A stretch of 18,989 bases of DNA, from NCBI GenBank assembly GCA_035574155.1, contig DATLZD010000064.1:1-18989 (forward strand). The letters run 5' to 3'. The DNA is from HRBIN24 sp035574155 (GTDB taxonomy: Bacteria > Chloroflexota > Dehalococcoidia > SM23-28-2 > HRBIN24). Positions within the stretch are counted from its first letter, which is position 1; each line of letters opens with the position of its first letter. Shown piece by piece: positions 13,428-18,989 of the stretch. Below the pieces are notes generated by a model that worked only from the letters and a program-made list of their open reading frames with translations, made no database searches and was not told the DNA's origin. The position numbers and the translations under genes are program-made.

Positions 13428-14168
13428 GTGATCTTCATCTACGCCGACCTCCTGCGCGAGGACCCCATCGCCTTTCTGGTCTTCTTCGGGGCAGTGGTGG
13501 TGGCCCTCCTGGCCGGCATCTCCTTCCATGAGTTCTCCCACGCCTACCTGGCCAACGCCCTGGGCGACCCCACACCGCGGCTGGCGGGACGTGTATCCCT
13601 CAACCCCCTGGCCCATCTCGACCCGGCCGGCACCGTCATGCTCTTCCTGGTGGGTTTCGGCTGGGGCAAGCCGGTGCCGGTGAACGGCCGACTGCTGCGC
13701 AACGGCGAGAAGGTGGGCATGGCCATGGTGGCGGCGGGGGGGCCCCTGTCCAACTTCCTGCTGGCGGCGGTAGCCGGCCTGCCCCTCAAGTTCGGCCTGG
13801 TGCCGTGGCTGCCGGCCTTCGACTCGCGGGCCGTCAACCGCTTCATCTTCGGGACCTGGGAGCCACAGGAGTACCTGGGGCTGTTCCTGTCCACCATCGC
13901 CCTGGTGAGCATCATCCTGGGCGTGTTCAACTTGGTGCCCCTCTTCCCCCTGGACGGGCACCGGGTGGTGCCGGCCTTCCTCTCGGACCGGGCCGCCTAT
14001 GCCTACAACGAGTTCCAGGCCCGCTGGGGGATGGGCATCCTCTTCCTGCTGTTGGTGTTGCCTTTCCTGACCGGCGGCCGCTTCGGTCCCCTGTTCGAGC
14101 TGATGCGTCCGGTCATCAACGCCCTGGCGCGGCTGTTCACGGGCATCGACACCGATGTCTTCGGCTGA
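13428..14168 (+). CDS. M50 family site-2 protease-type zinc metalloprotease
   Basis: A 246-residue polytopic membrane protein of the M50B site-2 protease family, which cleaves substrates within the membrane. The first helix contains the zinc-binding HEFSH (H34-E35, H38), and the third ligand region NLVPLFPLDGHRV carries D176. The core helices between them include GTVMLFLVGFGWGKPVPVN, typical of the compact rhomboid-sized S2P group without PDZ domain. The start is the GTG at 13428, with GGGAG 6-7 nt upstream; longer frames reach into the uvrA promoter. No good -35/-10 pair was found on the plus strand. The gene heads a plus-strand run and overlaps the next gene by 14 nt. Its substrate cannot be told from sequence. 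Confidence 0.9.
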   Translation: MIFIYADLLREDPIAFLVFFGAVVVALLAGISFHEFSHAYLANALGDPTPRLAGRVSLNPLAHLDPAGTVMLFLVGFGWGKPVPVNGRLLRNGEKVGMAMVAAGGPLSNFLLAAVAGLPLKFGLVPWLPAFDSRAVNRFIFGTWEPQEYLGLFLSTIALVSIILGVFNLVPLFPLDGHRVVPAFLSDRAAYAYNEFQARWGMGILFLLLVLPFLTGGRFGPLFELMRPVINALARLFTGIDTDVFG

Positions 14169-14652
14169 CGGCCCCCTGTCCCGTGCCCTCTACCGCGTCC
14201 GCCAGTTCCTTTCCTCCCTCCGCCCACGGCTGGGCAGGGAGGAGGTGGCCGAGGCCGGGGCCGTGCTGGGGCCTTCCCTCTTCCCCCTGTTCATGGCCAT
14301 GTCCCCGAGGGACCGGCGACATTGCCTGGACGTCTACCGTCGCCTCCGGCAGGCAGGCTGCCAGGACCGGGAGCTGCTGATGGCCGCCCTGCTGCACGAC
14401 GTGGGCAAGGGGCAGCGGGTGCGCCTCTGGCACCGGGTGGCCTATGTGCTGCTGTCGGCCACCGCGCCGGGTCTCCTGTCGCGGGCGGGAGGGGGGTTGG
14501 CCGTCCTCCGCGACCACGGGCAACTGGGGGCAGCCATGCTGGCCAGGGCCGGTGCCCCCCCGGCGGTGGTCGACCTGGTGCGTCGCCACGAAGAGGCTGC
14601 AGAGGGCGAGGAGCGCCTGGCCCTTTTGCAGCAGGCCGACGACTCGTGCTAA
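14155..14652 (+). CDS. HD-domain protein (putative metal-dependent phosphohydrolase)
   Basis: A 165-residue cytoplasmic protein with an HD-type metal site: H56 in RHCLDVY, H81-D82 in AALLHDVGKG, further His at 121 and 145 and D162 near the end. HD proteins of this size hydrolyse nucleotides or other phosphoesters, but the substrate here cannot be assigned. The start ATG at 14155 lies inside the end of the M50 gene (14-nt overlap), without a clear ribosome site, which suggests coupled translation. The ending QQADDSC is abrupt but usual for the family. The 54-nt gap to tyrA contains complementary segments around the tyrA start. Confidence 0.82.
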   Translation: MSSADGPLSRALYRVRQFLSSLRPRLGREEVAEAGAVLGPSLFPLFMAMSPRDRRHCLDVYRRLRQAGCQDRELLMAALLHDVGKGQRVRLWHRVAYVLLSATAPGLLSRAGGGLAVLRDHGQLGAAMLARAGAPPAVVDLVRRHEEAAEGEERLALLQQADDSC

Positions 14653-14706
14653 TCTCTTCTTGCCGAGGCCAAGAAAGGGGCAAAAACGGTAGGGTGGGGC
14701 CACCCC

Positions 14707-15825
14707 TTGGCAACTGAGACGCACCGCATCGCCATCATCGGACTGGGCCTCATCGGCGGCTCCCTCGGTATGGCCATCCGTGCCGCCCGCCTGCGGGACG
14801 TGGAGGTGGTGGGCTACGACCGCGACGGTGGGGCCATGTCCAAGGCCAAGCGCCTGGGGGCCATCGACCGCGAGGCCCGCGACCTGGCGCGGGCCGTGGA
14901 GGGCGCCAGCCTGGTGGTCATCGCCACCCCCATTCTGGCCATACGTGAGGTGATGCGGGAGGCGGCCCCCCACCTCTCGCCGGGGGCCGTGGTCACCGAC
15001 ACCGGCAGCACCAAGGCCGCCGTCCTGTCCTGGGCACGGGAGCTATTGCCCCAGGGGGTCCACTTCGTCGGTGGGCATCCCATGGCCGGCAAGGAGGCCC
15101 AGGGCATCGACAACGCCCAGGCCGACCTCTTCCGCGAGCGGGCCTATTGCCTCTGCCCCGACCCTCAGGCCGACGAGGGGGCGGTCCGGGCCGTCCTGGG
15201 CCTGGTCCATCTGGTGGGGGCCACCCCCTTGTTCATCGACCCTGAGGAGCACGACCAGTATGTGGCGGCGGTGAGCCATCTGCCGCTGGTGGTGGCCACC
15301 GCCCTCTTCACCCTGGTGCGGGGCAGCACCGGCTGGGCGGAGATGGCGCCCTTGGCCGCCAGCGGCTTTCGCGACACCACCCGCCTGGCCTCCGGCGACC
15401 CCGAGATGAGCCACGACATCTGCCTCACCAACCAGGAGGCCATCCTCCACTGGCTGGACAGGATGATAGGCGAGCTCTACCGTTACCGCCGCCTCATCGC
15501 CGAGGGGGGAGCGGAGCTGTTTGAGACCTTCGCCCGTGCCCAACTGGAGCGGGACGCCTTCATGGCCAAGAAGGTGGTGGGCCGCGAGCAGCCCCAGGTG
15601 GAGTTGCCCGACTTCAAGGAGGCCCTGGCCTCCCTCTTCATCGGCCGTGCCCTGACCGAGCGCATGCGCAAGCTATCGGAGCTGGGGGCGGGGCCCCAGG
15701 CCGAGCGGCCCCCGCGCGAGGACCGCACGCAGCGACTGGCCCGCCTCATGCGGGAGCGCCTGGAGCGCGACCTCAGACGGGACCTGGGAAAGGAGGACGG
15801 CGGCCAGCACCCGCCGCGGGAGTGA
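14707..15825 (+). CDS. tyrA: Prephenate dehydrogenase (tyrosine biosynthesis)
   Basis: A 372-residue NAD(P)-dependent prephenate dehydrogenase (or arogenate dehydrogenase; substrate choice is not visible), which performs the oxidative decarboxylation step to tyrosine. The Rossmann motif GLGLIGGSLG starts near residue 12. Later family motifs are VTDTGSTKAAV, FVGGHPMAGKEAQGIDNA, AVSHLPLVVATAL and SGFRDTTRLASGDPEM. Most such proteins are about 280-300 residues; here ~65 extra residues follow FIGRALTERMRKL, a charged Arg/Glu-rich tail without an ACT domain. The start is a TTG at 14707, with an AGGGTGGGG stretch upstream; no ATG lies near the homology start. Its stop is only a few bases before aroA, so the two aromatic amino acid genes form one transcription unit. 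Confidence 0.94.
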   Translation: MATETHRIAIIGLGLIGGSLGMAIRAARLRDVEVVGYDRDGGAMSKAKRLGAIDREARDLARAVEGASLVVIATPILAIREVMREAAPHLSPGAVVTDTGSTKAAVLSWARELLPQGVHFVGGHPMAGKEAQGIDNAQADLFRERAYCLCPDPQADEGAVRAVLGLVHLVGATPLFIDPEEHDQYVAAVSHLPLVVATALFTLVRGSTGWAEMAPLAASGFRDTTRLASGDPEMSHDICLTNQEAILHWLDRMIGELYRYRRLIAEGGAELFETFARAQLERDAFMAKKVVGREQPQVELPDFKEALASLFIGRALTERMRKLSELGAGPQAERPPREDRTQRLARLMRERLERDLRRDLGKEDGGQHPPRE

Positions 15826-15834
15826 GGGCCGGTG

Positions 15835-17127
15835 GTGAGGACAGTGGCCCCCGCCCGCCGCTTGCGGGGCACCCTCTCGCCCCCCGGCGACAAGTCCATC
15901 AGCCACCGGGCGGCCATCCTCAACGCCCTGGCCCAGGGCGAGGTGCTGGTGGAGAACTTCCAGCGGGGCGCCGACTGTCTGGCCACCCTGCGCTGCCTGG
16001 ACCTCCTGGGGGTCCGCTGGCGTTGGCAGGGGGCAGAGGCCGTGGCCATAGAGGGCGTAGGGCTGGACGGCCTGCGAGAGCCCCCTGCGCCCCTGGACTG
16101 CCGCAACTCGGGCACCACCATGCGGCTGCTGGCCGGCGTCCTGGCCGGCCAGCCCTTCTTCTCGGTCCTCACCGGCGACGCCTCCCTTCGCTCGCGGCCC
16201 ATGGGCCGCATTGCCGGGCCGCTGCGGGCTATGGGCGCCCAGGTCTGGGGACGGCAGGGAGGCCAGCTGGCCCCCCTGGCCATCAGCGGCCGCCGCCCTT
16301 TGCGGAGCCTGGAGCACCGGCTGCCGGTAGCCTCGGCCCAGGTCAAGTCCTGCCTCCTGCTGGCAGGCCTCTACGGCGACGGCGATACCACGGTCCAGGA
16401 GCCGGGGCCCTCCCGCGACCACACCGAGCGGATGCTCGCGGCCATGGGCGTTCGCCTGGAGCGGAGGGACGGCCTCGTGCGTCTCTCGCCGCCCACAGGA
16501 GGCCTGCAACCCCTCTCCCTGCGGGTCCCAGGAGACTTCTCGGCCGCTGCCTTCTGGCTGGTGGCCGCCGCCTGCCATCCCGATGCCGAGGTCCGGCTGC
16601 AGGGGGTGGGCATCAACCCCACTCGGACCGGCCTCCTGGACGCCCTGCGCCTCATGGGGGCCGACATCTCCTTGCAGGAGCAGCGCACCTGGGGGGCCGA
16701 GCCGGTGGCCGACATCGTCGTCCGTTCCTCCCGGCTGCGGGGCATCGAGGTGGGAGGGGAGATGGTGCCTCGCCTCATCGACGAGGTGCCCCTGCTGGCC
16801 CTGGCCGGATGTTTCGCCGAGGGGGAGACGGTGATCCGCGACGCGGCCGAGCTGCGAGTCAAGGAAAGTGACCGCCTGCGGGCCACGGCCCGGGAGCTGC
16901 GGCGCCTGGGTGCCCAGGTCGAGGAGTTGCCCGATGGGCTGCGGGTGCGCGGCGGCATCCGCCTGCGGGGCTGCCGCGTAAGGAGCTATGGCGACCACCG
17001 GCTGGCTATGGCCCTGGCCGTGGCCGGCCTGCTGGCATCGGGAGAGACGGTTATTGGTAATCCCGACGTCGTGTCGGTATCATATCCTAATTTCTGGAGG
17101 GATCTGGAGCGACTCGCCTCGTCCTAG
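15835..17127 (+). CDS. aroA: 3-phosphoshikimate 1-carboxyvinyltransferase (EPSP synthase)
   Basis: A ~430-residue EPSP synthase, which joins PEP and shikimate-3-phosphate in the cytosolic pathway to chorismate. Motifs in order: PPGDKSISHRAAIL near the N-terminus, NSGTTMRLLAGVLAG, GDASLRSRPM, PVASAQVKSCLLLAGLYG, SRDHTERML, VPGDFSAAAFWLVAA, DEVPLLALAGCFAEG, LRVKESDRL and YGDHRLAMALAV. The NSGTTMRL and SL..RPM forms are closer to the Bacillus type than to the E. coli enzyme. The start is either GTG 15832 or GTG 15835; the second has the better distance from GAGGG in the end of tyrA. The end overlaps no other gene and is followed by remA after 30 nt. Confidence 0.97.
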   Translation: MRTVAPARRLRGTLSPPGDKSISHRAAILNALAQGEVLVENFQRGADCLATLRCLDLLGVRWRWQGAEAVAIEGVGLDGLREPPAPLDCRNSGTTMRLLAGVLAGQPFFSVLTGDASLRSRPMGRIAGPLRAMGAQVWGRQGGQLAPLAISGRRPLRSLEHRLPVASAQVKSCLLLAGLYGDGDTTVQEPGPSRDHTERMLAAMGVRLERRDGLVRLSPPTGGLQPLSLRVPGDFSAAAFWLVAAACHPDAEVRLQGVGINPTRTGLLDALRLMGADISLQEQRTWGAEPVADIVVRSSRLRGIEVGGEMVPRLIDEVPLLALAGCFAEGETVIRDAAELRVKESDRLRATARELRRLGAQVEELPDGLRVRGGIRLRGCRVRSYGDHRLAMALAVAGLLASGETVIGNPDVVSVSYPNFWRDLERLASS

Positions 17128-17157
17128 AGCGAGTGGCGCGAGGGAGGAGTGAGAAGG

Positions 17158-17469
17158 ATGGCCACAGAGCTCGTCCACGTCGGCTTCGGCAACTATGTGG
17201 CCCTTAACCGGGTGGTGGCGGTGGTCACCCCCAACTCGGCCCCCATCCAGCGCCTGGTGCGGGACGGCAAGAAGCGGGGCATCATCAAGGACATGACCCA
17301 GGGTCGGCGCACCAAGTCGGTGCTGTTCATGGACGACGGCTCCATCGTCCTGGCGGCCATCACCCCAGAGGCCATCTACGGCCGGGCCATGCGCCTGGGT
17401 GCCGCTGAGGCGACACCCGACGAGGGCACAGCTCCGGCCCGCCGACGGAGGGCGGCCAGCGGTGGCTAG
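17158..17469 (+). CDS. RemA/DUF370 family DNA-binding regulator, first copy
   Basis: A 103-residue protein of the RemA (YlzA, DUF370) family, known in Bacillus subtilis as a ring-forming DNA-binding activator of biofilm matrix genes. It begins ELVHVGFGNYVALNRVVAV and contains SAPIQRLVRDGKKRGI, DMTQGRRTKSVLF and a VLAAITPEAIYGR end to the core, followed by a ~25-residue Ala/Arg-rich tail. R18, R50 and R51 fall exactly at the positions I recall as DNA-contacting arginines in Bacillus RemA. The start is the ATG at 17158, with GGAGG 10 nt upstream; a GTG at 17149 is the alternative. Its place before gmk mirrors the remA-gmk order of Firmicutes. Its target genes here are unknown, and it overlaps the second copy by 8 nt. 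Confidence 0.9.
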   Translation: MATELVHVGFGNYVALNRVVAVVTPNSAPIQRLVRDGKKRGIIKDMTQGRRTKSVLFMDDGSIVLAAITPEAIYGRAMRLGAAEATPDEGTAPARRRRAASGG

Positions 17470-17716
17470 ACTCGTCCATCTGGGCCTGCGCAACTACGTC
17501 CCCGCCGACCGCATCGCTGAGTGCCACCGGGCCGACCAGGCCTGGGTCCAGCGACTGGTGAGGGCGGCCAAGCGCGGCAGCCCGGGCGTCCCTATCCTCG
17601 ACCTGACCAACGGCCGTCGCACCCGCAGCGTCGTCTTCTTGGCCACGGGGCACCTGGTGCTCTCGGCCCTCTCCCCGGAGACCATCCGCAACCGGCTGCG
17701 GGCCGCTCAGCGATAG
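17462..17716 (+). CDS. RemA/DUF370 family protein, divergent second copy
   Basis: An 84-residue paralogue of the preceding gene, apparently not previously expected as a separate protein because it is short and starts with GTG (17462) inside the end of the first copy. Aligned features are LVHLGLRNYVPADRI, QRLVRAAKRG, DLTNGRRTRSVVF and VLSALSPETIRNRL. It has a two- or three-residue insertion (GSPGVPIL) before the GRRT loop, and the otherwise conserved N/G-rich FGN is LRN. The arginine set is kept (R17, R52, R53). Low similarity outside these motifs indicates an old tandem duplication. It ends 5 nt before gmk. Whether it forms mixed rings with the first copy is unknown. Confidence 0.85.
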   Translation: MARLVHLGLRNYVPADRIAECHRADQAWVQRLVRAAKRGSPGVPILDLTNGRRTRSVVFLATGHLVLSALSPETIRNRLRAAQR

Positions 17717-17721
17717 GGCCG

Positions 17722-18315
17722 GTGGCGGAATCACCCCTGTTGGTGGTCATCACCGGCCCGTCAGGGGTGGGCAAGGACACGGTGCTGCGGGCCTTGGCCC
17801 GCCGCCTGGGCAGGCGTGTCCACGTGGCTGTCACCGCCACCACGCGCCCGCCGCGCCCCGACGAGCGCCACGGCGTCCATTACTACTTCCTCTCCCCGCA
17901 GGAGTTCGAGGCCCTGCTGGAGAGGGGGGAGCTGCTGGAGAACGCCGTCGTCTACGGCCACCGTTACGGAGTCCCCCGCGCCCCCCTGCGCCGGGCGCTG
18001 GCGCAGGGGCAGGACGTGCTGCTGCGCACCGACGTCCAGGGCGCCCGCTACATCAAGTCCCAGGTGCCCCAGGCCGTCACCGTCTTCCTCCTGCCCCCAT
18101 CCCTGGAGGAGCTGGAGCGGAGGCTGAGGCAGCGGGGCCACGACTCCCCCCAGCAGATGGCCCTCCGCCTGGAGACGGCCAGGCGCGAGCTGGAGGCAGC
18201 CGACGAGTTCGACTACCGGGTCGTCAACGACAGGGTGGAGGCCGCGGTGGACCGGCTAGTGCGGATCGTGGAGCAGGAGAGGAGGCGCCCGGACCGCGTC
18301 CCTCCCCGCCTTTAG
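17722..18315 (+). CDS. gmk: Guanylate kinase
   Basis: A 197-residue guanylate kinase, the family's normal size, which phosphorylates GMP to GDP. The P-loop is GPSGVGKDT (residues 12-20), followed by the GMP-binding segments TATTRPPRPDERHGVHYYF, GELLENAVVYGHRYGVPR and TDVQGARYIK, and the lid helix LEELERRLRQRG. The start GTG at 17722 lies 5 nt after the second RemA-like gene, with AGGG just upstream, so it is the last gene of the plus-strand run. The TAG stop shares bases with the TAA of the opposing MFS transporter gene. Confidence 0.96.
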   Translation: MAESPLLVVITGPSGVGKDTVLRALARRLGRRVHVAVTATTRPPRPDERHGVHYYFLSPQEFEALLERGELLENAVVYGHRYGVPRAPLRRALAQGQDVLLRTDVQGARYIKSQVPQAVTVFLLPPSLEELERRLRQRGHDSPQQMALRLETARRELEAADEFDYRVVNDRVEAAVDRLVRIVEQERRRPDRVPPRL

Positions 18316-18989
18316 CCCTCGCCCTGTCGGGGCCGGCGAGGGCGGCCCTCGCCGTCAACGACAGCCTCGTCCTCCGCGGGGGCCTCCGTCAGGGCCGGCA
18401 CCGCCTCCATCTCCCCCAGGGACGGGAAGTGGCTGCGACGCAGGGGCACCTCCTTCAGGAACAGCCCCACCACCAGGGCGGAGATGCAGATGGCGAAGGC
18501 CAGCAGGAAGCCATCGCCTATGGCCTCGGCCAGGGAGGCCCGCGCCGCCTCCACCACCCGCTGGAACAGGGCACCGCCATCGGGCCCCAGCGCCTCGAAC
18601 CGCTGCTGCAGGGCCACCAGCGCCTCCCTGCTCAGCAGGAAGTCCCTCTCCCTGACCACCGCCAGCAGGGATGAGGGCAGCGCCTGGGCCTCGGGCGGCA
18701 GCCTCCGGGCCAGCTCATGCCCGAAGGCCCCATTGATATGGGAACCCACGATGGCCACCCCCATCACGGCCCCTATCTGGCGCAGGAACTGGATGGCCGA
18801 GGTGGACACCCCCAGAAAGCGATGGGGCAGGGCGTTCTGCACGGCCAGCGTCAGGGTCGGCATGGACAGGCCCAGGCCGATGCCCAGCATCACCATGTCC
18901 AGGGTCACCCGCAGGCGGGGGCTGTCCGCCTCCAAGCGGGTGAACATGAACATGGCCAGGGGCACCACCGCCAGCCCTGTCAGGGTCAC
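18312..18989 (-). CDS. MFS transporter, DHA2 (EmrB/QacA-like) family, C-terminal part
   Basis: The last 225 or so residues of a drug:H+ antiporter-2 type major facilitator; the 5' part lies outside the window. Visible are a membrane helix at the window edge (LTGLAVVPLAMFMF), then LDMVMLGIGLGLSMPTLTLAVQNALP, STSAIQFLRQIGAVMGVAIVGS (the motif-C-like region of the 14-helix group), a long loop and the final helix GFLLAFAICISALVVGLFL. The acidic hydrophilic tail after the last helix is ~45 residues. It is the kind of efflux pump used for drugs or dyes, but no substrate can be told. The stop overlaps gmk's stop on the other strand by four bases. Confidence 0.88.
   Translation of the reverse strand: MTLTGLAVVPLAMFMFTRLEADSPRLRVTLDMVMLGIGLGLSMPTLTLAVQNALPHRFLGVSTSAIQFLRQIGAVMGVAIVGSHINGAFGHELARRLPPEAQALPSSLLAVVRERDFLLSREALVALQQRFEALGPDGGALFQRVVEAARASLAEAIGDGFLLAFAICISALVVGLFLKEVPLRRSHFPSLGEMEAVPALTEAPAEDEAVVDGEGRPRRPRQGEG

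Noticed and set aside
15673..16998. 441-codon minus-strand open frame opposite tyrA and aroA
   Set aside because: aroA and tyrA carry all family motifs on the plus strand; the antisense frame is compositionally biased and has no recognisable domain.
1..18989. CRISPR arrays, transposases, integrases or inverted-repeat insertion sequences
   Set aside because: None seen; the only sizeable direct repeat is the tRNA-Arg pair, and no regularly spaced repeats occur.

Overview
The window is a GC-rich bacterial chromosome segment (high sixties to about 70% GC by eye). It has tightly packed genes, frequent GTG/TTG starts and short or overlapping gene junctions. The combination of chorismate genes (tyrA-aroA), RemA-like regulators ahead of gmk, a MEMO-like protein, a flavodiiron-like hydrolase and the style of the UvrA sequence suggests Chloroflexota. 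That placement is an inference from gene content and sequence style, not from a marker-gene search.

Left part (1-5384): a stand-alone flavodiiron-type metallo-beta-lactamase protein (+) converges on a flavoredoxin-like flavin reductase (-). Next comes a CorA magnesium/cobalt transporter (-), divergent from a DUF72/YecE-like gene (+) across a compact, nearly symmetric promoter region. An SRPBCC protein and an AmmeMemoRadiSam-B/MEMO family protein follow on the + strand.

Middle part (5385-7790): this is the most unusual region. An intact tRNA-Arg(TCG) lies at 7711-7787 (-). A 63-base exact copy of most of that tRNA, from the D-loop to the CCA plus four flanking bases, lies about 2.2 kb away at 5493-5555 in the same orientation, but without the 5' acceptor strand and D-stem. 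This is the geometry left by an element integrated into a tRNA 3' end. A third, shorter and decayed copy of the tRNA end sits in a tandem unit just outside. The enclosed ~2.15 kb looks lower in GC. It encodes two translationally coupled exported proteins of unknown function, the second broken by one extra base in a C6 run, plus a possible 41-residue membrane peptide. No integrase is visible.

Right-centre (7911-13304): the MgtE magnesium transporter (+), a tRNA-His(GTG) (-), and a minus-strand operon read as uvrA, a DinB/ClbS-like four-helix protein and an unknown 170-residue protein. uvrA has a good candidate promoter with a 12-bp palindrome in its spacer region.

Right part (13428-18315): a compact + strand run of an M50 site-2 protease, HD-domain protein, prephenate dehydrogenase (tyrA), EPSP synthase (aroA), two tandem RemA/DUF370 paralogues and guanylate kinase (gmk). 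The window ends inside a minus-strand DHA2-type MFS transporter whose stop codon overlaps that of gmk.
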